A stretch of 64,000 nt of DNA from Paracoccus denitrificans (GCA_005768755.1 VAFL01000005.1:62001-126000), one strand, 5' to 3'; counted from the stretch's first letter, positions 35,343-44,307 are shown. Made by a program: numbers and translations. The notes: generated from the sequence alone by a model not told the origin.

Positions 35343-36269
35343 CCCACCGCCGATCGCTTCGGTTACAATCACGTCGCCGCGTTGGAATTTGCCTGATTCG
35401 TCGGCGACCGACAGGGCCAGTGGGATCGACGCAGCCGATGTATTGCCGTGATCTGCAACGGTCAGAACAACCTTTTCCATCGGCAGATGCATGCGCTGCG
35501 CGGTTGCGGCAATAATGCGGGCATTCGCCTGATGGGGAACCAGCCAGTCAATCTGCTCGGGCGTGAGGCCGGCTTTTTCGATGGCGCGATGGGCCGTATC
35601 GGCCAGCTTTTCGACGGCGTGACGGAACAGGACATTGCCCTGCATCCGCAATTTGCCTGCCGTGCCCGTGGTGGCAACGCCGCCATCGACATACAGGATG
35701 TCGCGGTAGCTGCCATCACTGTTAAGGTCTGTCGACAGGATACCGCGTTCGCCGGCAGCGCCTTCCAGCACGACCGCGCCAGCGCCGTCGCCGAACAGAA
35801 CGCAGGTCGCGCGGTCGTCCCAGTCCATGATCCGGCTGAACGTCTCCGCCCCGATCACCAGCACGCGATCAGCCTGGCCCGAACGGATCAGCCCGTCGGC
35901 ATTCGCCAATGCGAAGACGAAGCCCGCGCAGACGGCCTGAACATCGAAAGCGAACCCGCGGGTCATGCCCAGTCCTGCCTGGACCATGGTCGCCACCGAA
36001 GGGAAAGTCAGGTCAGGGGTCGAGGTCGCGACGATGATGGCGTCGATCTGTTCGGCCTGCAGCCCGGCGCGGCCAAGCGCGCTTTGGGCGGCCTTGATGG
36101 CCATTTGCGACGTGGTCTCATCCTCGGCCGCGAAATGGCGCCGTTCGATTCCTGTGCGGGCACGGATCCATTCGTCCGACGTGTCCAGCTTGTCTTCAAA
36201 CCAGCTGTTTTCAACCACGCGCTCGGGCAGGTAACGCCCCGTGCCCCGGACCACGGCGCGACGGCTCAC
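35310..36269 (-). CDS. fabH: 3-oxoacyl-ACP synthase III
   Basis: A 319-residue condensing enzyme. The catalytic triad is visible: Cys in VQAVCAGFVFAL near 113, His in LVPHQANARI near 248 and Asn in DHGNTSAASIP near 276. It starts fatty acid synthesis from acetyl-CoA and malonyl-ACP. The ATG overlaps the plsX stop (ATGA), the usual plsX-fabH pair, and the 3' ends of fabH and the acetyltransferase overlap. Confidence 0.95.
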   Translation of the reverse strand: MSRRAVVRGTGRYLPERVVENSWFEDKLDTSDEWIRARTGIERRHFAAEDETTSQMAIKAAQSALGRAGLQAEQIDAIIVATSTPDLTFPSVATMVQAGLGMTRGFAFDVQAVCAGFVFALANADGLIRSGQADRVLVIGAETFSRIMDWDDRATCVLFGDGAGAVVLEGAAGERGILSTDLNSDGSYRDILYVDGGVATTGTAGKLRMQGNVLFRHAVEKLADTAHRAIEKAGLTPEQIDWLVPHQANARIIAATAQRMHLPMEKVVLTVADHGNTSAASIPLALSVADESGKFQRGDVIVTEAIGGGLSWGAVVLRW

Positions 36270-37390
36270 GATGCGATCCCATCCGTGGATGAGGCATTCA
36301 GCGCCTGCACATCCTCGACATTCGCGGCAGCTTCGGCCACACGGGCGGCCAGTCGATCCTGAAAGCCCGATTGCGCCAGTTGAAAGGCCAGTTTGATTGC
36401 CGCGGAAACCCCGGTTTCATCTGCTGATCCGTGGGACTTCACGACCATGCCGTTCAGTCCAAGAAAGACGCCGCCATTGACGCGGCGCGGGTCGATCCGC
36501 TTCTGCAGCCGCTTGATGGATGTCAGCGCCATCCAGGCGGCCGCTTTTGACAGGATGGAGTTGTTGAACGCTTCTCGCATGAAATCACCGACGAGCTTGG
36601 CAGTGCCTTCGCCCGTTTTCAACGCAACATTTCCGGTGAAACCATCGGTGACGATAATATCAGCACGATCCGACATCAGATCGCCGCCTTCGACGAAACC
36701 GACATAGTCAAATCCGCCGGTTTCCTGCGCATCGGTGATCAGGTCATTGGCCAGCTTCAACTCTGCCCGGCCCTTATGCTCCTCGGTCCCGACATTCAGC
36801 AGCCCGACACGCGGACGCGCCACACCCAACCCGTTGCGCGCATAGGCTGCGCCCATCAATGCATATTGCAGAAGGTCAGGGGCATCGGCGCGAATATCGG
36901 CCCCGCAATCGAGCATCACGTTGAAGCCCTGCGGATTGCGCGACGGCCAGAGGCAGGCGATGGCAGGCCGGTTGACGCCGGGCAGCTTGCGCAACCGGAT
37001 CGTCGACAGCGCCATCAGCGCGCCGGTATTGCCGCAGGACACCGCAATCGAGGCTTCGCCTGCGCGGACCGAATCGATCGCTGACCACATCGACGTGTCC
37101 TGGGCGCTGCGGATCACCTGACCGGGCTTGTCGTTCATTGTAACGACGCCCGTGGCATTGCGGATCTCGCAACGCTCGGACAACCCGCGCTTTTTGGTGA
37201 TCAGGCGCGACAGTTCGGCCTCTGGGCCGTGAATGATGAAGCTGATGTCGGGATTTTTCTCGGCGCTTTGGGCGATGCCGGCCACGACCGCGGATGGACC
37301 GTGATCCCCGCCCATCGCGTCAACCGATATCACCACCCGGCCCCCGGACGGGGGGCTGCCTGGCGCATTGTTATCCGCAATCTGCGTCAT
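36266..37390 (-). CDS. plsX: Phosphate acyltransferase PlsX
   Basis: A 374-residue protein with VVISVDAMGGDHGPSAVVAG near residue 20, the typical PlsX start, and GNTGALMALS near 121. It makes acyl-phosphate from acyl-ACP for phospholipid synthesis. The N terminus has an 18-residue Pro/Gly-rich extension; a shorter start is possible. It sits between rpmF and fabH, as in many proteobacteria. Confidence 0.95.
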   Translation of the reverse strand: MTQIADNNAPGSPPSGGRVVISVDAMGGDHGPSAVVAGIAQSAEKNPDISFIIHGPEAELSRLITKKRGLSERCEIRNATGVVTMNDKPGQVIRSAQDTSMWSAIDSVRAGEASIAVSCGNTGALMALSTIRLRKLPGVNRPAIACLWPSRNPQGFNVMLDCGADIRADAPDLLQYALMGAAYARNGLGVARPRVGLLNVGTEEHKGRAELKLANDLITDAQETGGFDYVGFVEGGDLMSDRADIIVTDGFTGNVALKTGEGTAKLVGDFMREAFNNSILSKAAAWMALTSIKRLQKRIDPRRVNGGVFLGLNGMVVKSHGSADETGVSAAIKLAFQLAQSGFQDRLAARVAEAAANVEDVQALNASSTDGIAS

Positions 37391-37407
37391 CCAGCGTCAA
37401 CAGCCGA

Positions 37408-37614
37408 TCAGGCCGCGTCGTCGTCCAGGTCGATCTCGGTCGACTGCGCAACGACTTCACGATCCGCATAGTGACCGCAGGACGGGCACACGTGATGCGG
37501 GCGCTTCAGTTCGCCGCAGGACGGGCATTCGTTGGGGTTTGCGGCCGAAAGAGCGTCATGCGCGCGGCGCATGTTACGCTTGGAACGGGTCACGCGGTTC
37601 TGAGGGACAGCCAT
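37408..37614 (-). CDS. rpmF: 50S ribosomal protein L32
   Basis: A 68-residue protein opening MAVPQNRVTRSKRNMRRAHD, with zinc-ribbon cysteines CPSCGELKRPHHVCPSCG. It is the first gene of the rpmF-plsX-fabH transcript, 17 bases before plsX. The 196 bases upstream (37615-37810) show no gene and likely hold its promoter. Confidence 0.97.
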   Translation of the reverse strand: MAVPQNRVTRSKRNMRRAHDALSAANPNECPSCGELKRPHHVCPSCGHYADREVVAQSTEIDLDDDAA

Positions 37615-37810
37615 GTCACAACCTCGGGTCTGGGGCCGCGCAATCCATGCGGGGCCGGTGTAAAAAATGGATCAGAGCCGCGGCAATAGGCGACAACCGT
37701 ACCGGAGGCAAGTAAAAACCTGTCCAGGTTCGATTGGGCCGAGCGCGCGGCCCGTGAAGGCCGGAACATAGTGATTTTGCAGCGCAGCGCAAGGCCGTAT
37801 CGTGCCGGAT

Positions 37811-38422
37811 TTACCCTAGGGCCTGGATGGTGGCGGCGCGGGCCAGGTCTTCGGGCGTGTTGACGTTGAAAAATGCCTCTGTATCCGCGTTGAACAGTGC
37901 TGTTGCGGCGTCATGTCGGGCGGTAAAGGCCCGGATACGCCGATCACCGGCCAGAAGGGCCGCGCGCAAGGCGGGGCGCAGGCGCAACGGCCACAGCCCG
38001 AATGTCGGATGCAGGCGCATGCTGCCGTCCGATTCGCGATTTGCTGCCAGCGCCATCCCTGAAGGTGCTGCGGCCGCGCGCAGTTTTTCGACCAGATCGA
38101 GGGGCAGGAACGGCGTGTCGCCGGCAGCCACAAGCACCGCATCCGCGCCAAGTCCTGCGGCCCAGTCCATGCCCGCCAGAATCCCGGCCAACGGCCCGGG
38201 AAAATCCGGCAGGCTGTCGGCCAGCACCGGCAGGCCGAAGCCTGCGAAACGTGCCGGATCGCCATTTGCGCTAAGCGCCAACGGCCCTGCCTGCGGGCGC
38301 AACCGCGCGATCACGTGGGCCAGCAGCGGTCTGCCGTTCAGGTCCAGCAGAACCTTGTCACCGCCGCCCATCCGGCTGGACTGGCCCCCCGCCAGAATGA
38401 CGGCGGGCGGCGCTTCGGTCAT
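37811..38422 (-). CDS. mobA: Molybdenum cofactor guanylyltransferase MobA
   Basis: A 203-residue nucleotidyltransferase. The GTP-binding signature VILAGGQSSRMGGGDKVLLD is near residue 8, and AAGDTPFLPLDLV near 98 carries the metal aspartate. It attaches GMP to molybdopterin. Four bases overlap the upstream Mrp gene. Confidence 0.9.
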   Translation of the reverse strand: MTEAPPAVILAGGQSSRMGGGDKVLLDLNGRPLLAHVIARLRPQAGPLALSANGDPARFAGFGLPVLADSLPDFPGPLAGILAGMDWAAGLGADAVLVAAGDTPFLPLDLVEKLRAAAAPSGMALAANRESDGSMRLHPTFGLWPLRLRPALRAALLAGDRRIRAFTARHDAATALFNADTEAFFNVNTPEDLARAATIQALG

Positions 38423-39498
38423 GCGATGCCGGCCTGAACCAGCCCGCGCGCAAGTCGCCGGAACGCCTGGGCGGAGGCGCTGTCGGGGCTGGCTATGACG
38501 ACGGGTGTCCCGGCGTCGCCCGCTACGCGGACATCCATTTCAAGCGGCAGTTCGGCCAGAACCGGCACACCAAGTTTCGCGGCCTCGGCGGCGACGCCGC
38601 CATGACCGAAGATATGTTCGGCATGTCCGCAATTGGTGCAGACATGCACGGCCATATTCTCGATCAGGCCGAGGATCGGGACATTCAGGCGCTTGAACAT
38701 GTCGATCCCCTTGCGTGCGTCCAGAAGCGCGATGTCTTGCGGGGTAGAAACGATGATCGCGCCGTCCACCTCGGCTTTCTGGGACAGCGACAGTTGCACA
38801 TCGCCCGTGCCCGGCGGCAGGTCGATGATCAGGCAGTCAAGTTCGCCGCCCCCGGAAGTCCACTGCACCTGAAACAGCATCTGCTGCAACGCGCCCATCA
38901 ACATCGGGCCACGCCAGATGATCGCCTCGTCTTCCTTTGTCAGCAGACCCAGAGACATCAGTTTCACGCCGTGCCCGTCCATCGGGATGATGGTCTTGCC
39001 ATCCGGGCTGGCGGGTCGGCCCGTAACACCCATCATGCGCGGCTGGCTGGGTCCGTAGACATCGGCGTCCAGCAGCCCCACACTGCGGCCTTCGGCGGCA
39101 AGCGCTGCGGCGAGGTTCGCGGCCACGGTCGACTTGCCCACGCCGCCCTTGCCCGAGGCTATCGCGATGACATGTCTGACCCCCGGCACGCGTTCGGGGT
39201 TATTGATATTCGGCGTTTTCGCTTTTGGTTTCAGGTCCGGCGGGGCCTTGTCGCTATGCGCGGTCAGCACGCCCGACACCTTGGTCACGCCGGGCAGGGT
39301 GCTGATCGCTGCTTCTGCGCGGGCCAGAACAGCCTCCATCACCTCGGCCTCGGCCGGGTCGATCTCCAGCACGAAGCGGACTTCGCCTGACGGATCAACG
39401 CTGATGGCACGGGCAATGCCTGCATCGATCAGGTTTCCGCCTTTGGGGGCTGCGATGTCGCGAAGTGCGACGGTGACGGTATCCTTGCTGAGTGCCAT
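38419..39498 (-). CDS. mrp: Mrp/NBP35-type iron-sulfur carrier ATPase
   Basis: A 359-residue P-loop ATPase. An N-terminal DUF59-like domain (about 1-85) is followed by the deviant Walker A IASGKGGVGKSTVA near 118, and the carrier motif CTNCG near 277 (spacing CxxC). It loads iron-sulfur clusters onto target proteins. The ATG at 39498 begins the conserved domain, seven bases from the tpiA stop at 39506, so tpiA, mrp and mobA probably share a transcript. Confidence 0.9.
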   Translation of the reverse strand: MALSKDTVTVALRDIAAPKGGNLIDAGIARAISVDPSGEVRFVLEIDPAEAEVMEAVLARAEAAISTLPGVTKVSGVLTAHSDKAPPDLKPKAKTPNINNPERVPGVRHVIAIASGKGGVGKSTVAANLAAALAAEGRSVGLLDADVYGPSQPRMMGVTGRPASPDGKTIIPMDGHGVKLMSLGLLTKEDEAIIWRGPMLMGALQQMLFQVQWTSGGGELDCLIIDLPPGTGDVQLSLSQKAEVDGAIIVSTPQDIALLDARKGIDMFKRLNVPILGLIENMAVHVCTNCGHAEHIFGHGGVAAEAAKLGVPVLAELPLEMDVRVAGDAGTPVVIASPDSASAQAFRRLARGLVQAGIA

Positions 39499-39505
39499 CG
39501 GGGAT

Positions 39506-40240
39506 TTATGCCGTCGCCAGAGCATCGATGATCGGCCCGAAATCGGCCGCCTTAAGGCTGGCGCCGCCGACAAGCGCACCGTTGACATGGGGAATGGCAA
39601 AAATCTCGGCAGCATTGCCGGGTTTGACGCTGCCGCCGTAAAGCAACGTCAGATCGGCACCATCTTCGAAGCGACTGGACAGGGTGTCGCGGATCAGGGC
39701 GTGAACTTCGGCAATCTGGTCACTGTTCGGTGTGCGCCCGGTGCCGATGGCCCAGACCGGCTCATAGGCGATCACGGTATTCGCGGCCGTGGCGCAATCC
39801 GGTATGGATCCGGCAAGCTGCGTGGCGATGATATCAAGTGTCTGGCCGCCATCGCGCTGTGCCTCGGTTTCGCCAATGCAGATAACCGCGATAAGCCCGG
39901 CCTCGTGGGCGGCGATGGCTTTTGCCGCGACGACAGCGTCTGTCTCATTGTGGTCGGTGCGGCGTTCTGAATGACCAAGGATCACGTGGGTCGCGCCCGC
40001 ATCGCGCAGCATTGCCGCACTGATATCACCCGTATGCGGCCCGGTTTCTTCAGCGTGACAATCCTGCCCGCCAATTCCGATATCGCCGGAATGGGCGACG
40101 GCAGCGGTCACCAGCGTGGCAGGTGGGCAGATCAGCACGTCGACGCCATTTTCGCGGGCGGCAAGTTCGTCCAGCACCGCCAAAGAGGCGGTCAGCCCGT
40201 TCATCTTCCAGTTACCGGCGGCGAGTTTCTTCGGGGCCAT
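39506..40240 (-). CDS. tpiA: Triosephosphate isomerase
   Basis: A 244-residue TIM barrel. Catalytic Lys is in AAGNWKMNG near 12, His in LGHSERR near 93, Glu in YEPVWAIGTG near 161, and the phosphate loop is LLYGGSVKPGN near 205. It interconverts the triose phosphates of glycolysis. Length is normal. Confidence 0.97.
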   Translation of the reverse strand: MAPKKLAAGNWKMNGLTASLAVLDELAARENGVDVLICPPATLVTAAVAHSGDIGIGGQDCHAEETGPHTGDISAAMLRDAGATHVILGHSERRTDHNETDAVVAAKAIAAHEAGLIAVICIGETEAQRDGGQTLDIIATQLAGSIPDCATAANTVIAYEPVWAIGTGRTPNSDQIAEVHALIRDTLSSRFEDGADLTLLYGGSVKPGNAAEIFAIPHVNGALVGGASLKAADFGPIIDALATA

Positions 40241-40288
40241 GTCTTCCTCCTGTGATTAGGGGAGGGATAGGCCCGCATGGCGCTGCAT

Positions 40289-40657
40289 TCAAGTCTGCGG
40301 CGCGTCATGATCCAGTTTGAAGGACACCGATTCACCGCAGCCGCAGGCATCGGTGACGTTGGGATTGCGGAACTTGAAGCCGGATTCCAGCATTCCGGTT
40401 TCGTAGTCGATCTCGGTGCCGAACAGGAACATCTGCGCCGTTGGCGCGATCAGCACGCGGGCGCCATTCTGCTCAATCACCTCATCGGCGCGGTCGGCCT
40501 CGGCAACCATGTCCATGGTATATTCCATGCCCGCGCAGCCGCCCTTCTTCAGCCCGATCTTCAGGCCGTAGGCGTCTTTGCCAGCCATCAGCCGGGAAAT
40601 CTGGCGTTCTGCCGCGGGTGTAATCGTGACCGGAACCTGACCGGGGATCGAGAACAT
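40289..40657 (-). CDS. IscA/ErpA-type iron-sulfur assembly protein
   Basis: A 122-residue A-type carrier. Conserved cysteines are in KKGGCAGMEY near 40 and CGCGESVSF near 108. It delivers iron-sulfur clusters. The glycine-rich loop and length fit the HesB/IscA family; whether it is IscA, SufA or ErpA cannot be decided from sequence alone. It lies 57 bases from purL. Confidence 0.88.
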   Translation of the reverse strand: MFSIPGQVPVTITPAAERQISRLMAGKDAYGLKIGLKKGGCAGMEYTMDMVAEADRADEVIEQNGARVLIAPTAQMFLFGTEIDYETGMLESGFKFRNPNVTDACGCGESVSFKLDHDAPQT

Positions 40658-40714
40658 GGCCTAACCTCTGTTGCGCATATCCAATTTAGGGCGCGCGGCC
40701 TGATTTCTCAAGTC

Positions 40715-42892
40715 TTAGCCAAGCGGTTCCTCGCCATGGATCGCATCCGAGAAGGCGCTGCGGTAAAGCTGCGACAATTCAGCCAGATCGCCCGCATCTT
40801 CGCCCATCTGGACGGCCATGCCGCCGAACTGACCGACTTCAGCCGCTGCAACGCCCGCCGCTTCGGCGGCTTTCAGCAGCGCCTCGGCCCCGGCGGCGTC
40901 GCAGGCGACCAGATAACGGGCCTGATCCTCGCCATAAAGCTGGGCGATATCGGCGCTTGGCAGGCGGATGCCGATGCCTGCACCTTCGGCCATTTCGAAT
41001 GCGGCAAGCGCCAGCCCGCCATCCGACAGGTCGGTCGCCGCGCGGATGTGGCCGCGATTGGCACGCAGGAACTCGCCATTCGCGCGCTCGGTCGCAAGAT
41101 CGACCGGGGGGGCGTCGCCTGCTTCGATCCCGAATGCCTCGGCGGCAAGGGCCGACTGGCCCAGATGGCCCGCCGTTTCGCCAATCAGGATCGCCAGATC
41201 GCCATCCTCGGGCAGTCCAGCGATCAGTTCGTCCAACGATTTCAGCAGCCCGACCGCGCCGATGGTCGGCGTCGGCAGGATGCCCTGACCGTCGGTTTCG
41301 TTATAAAGCGAGACATTGCCCGAAACGATCGGGATATCCAGCGCCGCCACCGCTTCGCCAATGCCTTTGATCGCGCCGACGAACTGGCCCATGATCTCGG
41401 GCTTTTCGGGATTGCCGAAATTCAGGTTGTCCGTGGTGGCCAAGGGCAGCGCGCCCACAGCGGTCAGGTTACGATAAGCCTCGGCCACGGCCTGCTTGCC
41501 GCCCTCATACGGGTTCGCCTTGACGTAACGCGGGGTCACGTCGCTGGTGAAGGCAAGCGCCTTGTCGGTGCCGTGGACCCGCACGACGCCAGCCCCCTGT
41601 CCCGGGCGGCGCACCGTATCGGCACCGACCTGCGTGTCGTATTGTTCCCAGACCCAGGCCTTATGGGCGTAGTTCGGGCTGCCAATCAGCGCGCGCAGCG
41701 CATCGAGCGGCGTAATCGCGGGCAGTTGGGGCAGGGCGTCCGCCGCCGGCGTTTCCACCCAGGGCCGATCATATTCCGGCGCGCTGGACGACAGTTTCGA
41801 CAGCGGCAGATCGGCCATGACCTCATTGCCATGCAGGATCAGGAAGCGGTCCTCGGCAATGGTTTCGCCGACGATGGCGAAATCGAGATCCCATTTCTCG
41901 AAGATCGCCCGCGCCTCTTCCTCGCGCTCGGGCTTCAGCACCATCAGCATGCGTTCCTGCGATTCCGACAGCATCATCTCATATGCCGTCATGTTCGTTT
42001 CGCGTTGTGGAACCGCGTCCAGGTTCAACTGGATGCCCAGGCCGCCCTTGTCACCCATTTCGACAGCGGAACAGGTCAGACCGGCAGCCCCCATGTCCTG
42101 GATGGAGATCACGCTGTCGGTCGCCATCAGTTCAAGGCAGGCTTCCAGCAGGCATTTTTCGGTGAAGGGGTCGCCGACCTGCACGGTCGGGCGCTTTTCC
42201 TCGATCGTGTCGTCGAATTCCGCACTGGCCATGGTTGCCCCGCCAACCCCGTCGCGTCCGGTCTTGGCGCCCAGATAGACGACCGGCATCCCGATGCCCG
42301 AGGCGGCGGAGTAGAAGATCTTGTCGGCATCGGCCAGACCCGCCGCGAAAGCATTGACCAGACAGTTGCCGTCATAGGCGCGGTGGAAACGGACCTCGCC
42401 GCCGACATTGGGCACCCCGAAGGCGTTGCCATAAGCGCCGATCCCCTCGACCACGCCCTTGACCAGATGCGCGGTCTTGGGATGCTGGGGGCGGCCGAAG
42501 GACAGCGAATCCATCGCCGCAATCGGACGCGCGCCCATGGTAAAAACGTCTCGCAGGATGCCGCCGACGCCGGTCGCAGCGCCCTGATGGGGTTCGATAT
42601 AGCTTGGGTGATTGTGGCTTTCCATCTTGAAAACCACGGCCTGACCGTCGCCGATATCGACGACGCCTGCGTTCTCGCCGGGGCCGCAGATGACTTGCGG
42701 GCCGGTCGTCGGCAGGGTGCGCAGCCATTTCTTCGAGGATTTATAGGAACAGTGCTCGTTCCACATGGCGCTGAAGATACCAAGCTCGGTGAAGCTGGGC
42801 TCGCGTCCGATGATCTCTAGGATGCGCTGATATTCGTCGGGCTTCAGCCCGTGCGCCGCGATCAGATCCTGAGTGATCTCCGGTTCGTTCAT
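40715..42892 (-). CDS. purL: Phosphoribosylformylglycinamidine synthase, PurL subunit
   Basis: A 725-residue protein, the size of the stand-alone PurL of the PurLQS complex. Motifs include SFTELGIFSAMWNEHCSYKS near residue 33, VFKMESHNHPSYIEPHQGAA near 92, and IQDMGAAGLTCSAVEMG near 269. It forms FGAM in purine synthesis with ATP and glutamine-derived ammonia. The ATG at 42892 begins the conserved sequence. purS and purQ are not in this window. Confidence 0.96.
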   Translation of the reverse strand: MNEPEITQDLIAAHGLKPDEYQRILEIIGREPSFTELGIFSAMWNEHCSYKSSKKWLRTLPTTGPQVICGPGENAGVVDIGDGQAVVFKMESHNHPSYIEPHQGAATGVGGILRDVFTMGARPIAAMDSLSFGRPQHPKTAHLVKGVVEGIGAYGNAFGVPNVGGEVRFHRAYDGNCLVNAFAAGLADADKIFYSAASGIGMPVVYLGAKTGRDGVGGATMASAEFDDTIEEKRPTVQVGDPFTEKCLLEACLELMATDSVISIQDMGAAGLTCSAVEMGDKGGLGIQLNLDAVPQRETNMTAYEMMLSESQERMLMVLKPEREEEARAIFEKWDLDFAIVGETIAEDRFLILHGNEVMADLPLSKLSSSAPEYDRPWVETPAADALPQLPAITPLDALRALIGSPNYAHKAWVWEQYDTQVGADTVRRPGQGAGVVRVHGTDKALAFTSDVTPRYVKANPYEGGKQAVAEAYRNLTAVGALPLATTDNLNFGNPEKPEIMGQFVGAIKGIGEAVAALDIPIVSGNVSLYNETDGQGILPTPTIGAVGLLKSLDELIAGLPEDGDLAILIGETAGHLGQSALAAEAFGIEAGDAPPVDLATERANGEFLRANRGHIRAATDLSDGGLALAAFEMAEGAGIGIRLPSADIAQLYGEDQARYLVACDAAGAEALLKAAEAAGVAAAEVGQFGGMAVQMGEDAGDLAELSQLYRSAFSDAIHGEEPLG

Positions 42893-42977
42893 GGCCGTCC
42901 CCTGAAAATGCTGGATGCGCCGCCTTTTAGGCGCAGCGGGCGGGAAGGGGAAGGGGGCGTATCGCCCTGCGGAAGGC

Positions 42978-43005
42978 AAAAAAAAAGCCGGGCACGAAGC
43001 CCGGC
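42978..43005 (-). terminator. Strong Rho-independent terminator
   Basis: On the minus strand GCCGGGC, a five-base loop, GCCCGGC, then nine T residues. It lies about 150 bases past the holin stop and before purL, and ends the holin transcript or a small RNA. Confidence 0.92.
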
Positions 43006-43078
43006 CTAAGTCCAACAGGGAGGTGAAGGTCTGAGAGTTGCCTCAACCAGCGCCTTCGAGGACTGATTTAGGGGCAGA
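42978..43078 (-). ncRNA. Candidate small RNA with an anti-Shine-Dalgarno loop
   Basis: A predicted RNA of about 100 bases starting near 43078 and ending at the terminator. A TATACA element (43085-43090) lies seven bases upstream of the proposed start. The RNA has a stem GGTTGAG/CTCAGACC followed by the unpaired-looking CTTCACCTCCCTG, which is complementary to ribosome-binding sites, and then the terminator hairpin. The -35 element is weak. It could instead be the untranslated 3' end of the endolysin-holin transcript. Confidence 0.35.
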
Positions 43079-43082
43079 CTGC

Positions 43083-43094
43083 CTTGTATACAAG
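43083..43094. promoter_or_regulatory. 12-base palindrome, possible operator
   Basis: CTTGTATACAAG is a perfect palindrome that overlaps the proposed -10 element of the small RNA. It resembles GntR-family operators. A second short palindrome, GCTGCA-AA-TGCAGC, lies at 43104-43117. Confidence 0.4.
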
Positions 43095-43156
43095 CAAAAC
43101 ATTGCTGCAAATGCAGCATAGCCGATATGCGTTGAGCACATGGCAAACATATCAGT

Positions 43157-43705
43157 TTACCTTACGGCATCTTCCGTCTCTCTCGCCCAATCCTGCAATG
43201 CGGCGTTATCGCCCAAACTGATTGTTCCTGTGCGGGCGTCTGGCGCAGAACCAGGTTCCGATATTGCGGGTGCGGGCAAGGCCGTCGTTTCGATGCGCTG
43301 CGGAAAGTTGCGGTTGCGGAAGTAATGTGCCTCGCGCGCGCCGAAATAGAATGACACGATCGCGCCCAGCAACCACCAAAGCGGCTCCGGCACGGTCTGC
43401 AGCCCGACCATGCGATGAGAGAAGCCGACCGGCTCGACCATCGCATAAACGAACAATCCCAACGTCCCCAATGTCAGGAAGGGGCGGGGCAGGCGGTTCA
43501 GCCCGTTCATGATGTCATCGAACCACCCGCGGCGCTGCGCGCCGAATTCCGCAGTCAGCTGGGTGATGGCGTGACCGTATGCCTCCTCGTCCAACTCCAT
43601 GCGCCGCGTGGCGTTCTCGCGGATTATCTCGGTGACATTGGCGGCGGCATTGGAAACTGTCTGTGCGGCGGCGCCGACGCCGATGAAACGGTCGATCATG
43701 CCCAT
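43157..43705 (-). CDS. Holin of the GTA-release type (3TM holin family)
   Basis: A 182-residue protein matching the Holin_3TM family described for gene transfer agent release. After an N-terminal charged region (1-70), hydrophobic segments lie near 75-90 (PFLTLGTLGLFVYAMV) and 107-124 (PLWWLLGAIVSFYFGARE). Holins open the inner membrane so that endolysin reaches the cell wall. It overlaps the endolysin stop by ten bases; the ATG at 43705 has AGGA seven bases upstream, and an ATG at 43699 is also possible. No phage head or tail genes are near. Confidence 0.8.
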   Translation of the reverse strand: MGMIDRFIGVGAAAQTVSNAAANVTEIIRENATRRMELDEEAYGHAITQLTAEFGAQRRGWFDDIMNGLNRLPRPFLTLGTLGLFVYAMVEPVGFSHRMVGLQTVPEPLWWLLGAIVSFYFGAREAHYFRNRNFPQRIETTALPAPAISEPGSAPDARTGTISLGDNAALQDWARETEDAVR

Positions 43706-44307
43706 TTGGCGGTCCTTTCACGGTGCTGGCTGGCGGTCAGGTGATATTTTGGCGCAATGAAAGCTTCGGCACGGGTGATCCAGCCGCCCTTGCCGCGACC
43801 ACGGGTGGTCGCGTATTTGCGGCTGGCGGGGCGCGCGTCTGCGACGGCATAGTAATAGTTCCGTCGCTCGATCCCGTAGGCATCAACGATATGTCGGGGC
43901 GCGGCGTCTGTTGCGGCCTGAACGGCGGCGATGGTGCGCGGGCCGATCAGCCCGTCATCGCTGGCCGGGAAACCCATGCGCGTTACCAGCCGCTGCAGGA
44001 TTTTCACGGCATTGGCGCCGGCATTCACATACATATCGAAGACAGTCGCATGAAGCACGGCCGGCAAACGCTCGATCCCGGGCCGGCGGAAATAATGTTC
44101 CTTGAAGATGCCAGCGGCCTGTGCGCGCGTCAGCGCCTTCACATCGGCGGTGTCGATGCGCCCGTCACGGTTAAGGTCCAGCCCGAGGCGCTTCATAGTT
44201 CCGATCGTGACACCGTATTTCGTGGCCCCGCCCGGATCATCAGGGTCGTTGACGTAGCCCCCCTCACGCGCCACGATTTCGGTAGCGATCTCATCCACGG
44301 ATTTCAT
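43696..44307 (-). CDS. Endolysin, GH108-type N-acetylmuramidase, with an EF-hand-like loop
   Basis: A 203-residue lysozyme of glycoside hydrolase family 108. The catalytic glutamate is in AREGGYVNDPDDPGGATKYG (Glu15), followed by the peptidoglycan-binding C-terminal domain (about 95-180). Residues 44-55 read DLNRDGRIDTAD, a perfect EF-hand calcium loop pattern between the catalytic site and the helix ALTRAQAAGIFKEHYF. No signal peptide is seen, so export would need the adjacent holin. The ATG at 44307 has GGGGGAC upstream; a TTG at 44325 is less likely. A CtrA site lies 48 bases upstream of the start. Confidence 0.82.
   Translation of the reverse strand: MKSVDEIATEIVAREGGYVNDPDDPGGATKYGVTIGTMKRLGLDLNRDGRIDTADVKALTRAQAAGIFKEHYFRRPGIERLPAVLHATVFDMYVNAGANAVKILQRLVTRMGFPASDDGLIGPRTIAAVQAATDAAPRHIVDAYGIERRNYYYAVADARPASRKYATTRGRGKGGWITRAEAFIAPKYHLTASQHRERTAKWA

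Noticed and set aside
40277..42820. Very long plus-strand frame opposite purL
   Set aside because: It is the antisense shadow of purL in GC-rich DNA. It has arginine, histidine and glutamine runs, no family motif and no ribosome-binding site.
42978..43156. Phage remnant around the holin and endolysin
   Set aside because: No capsid, tail, integrase, attachment repeats or shift in base composition is seen on either side, so a prophage is not supported.
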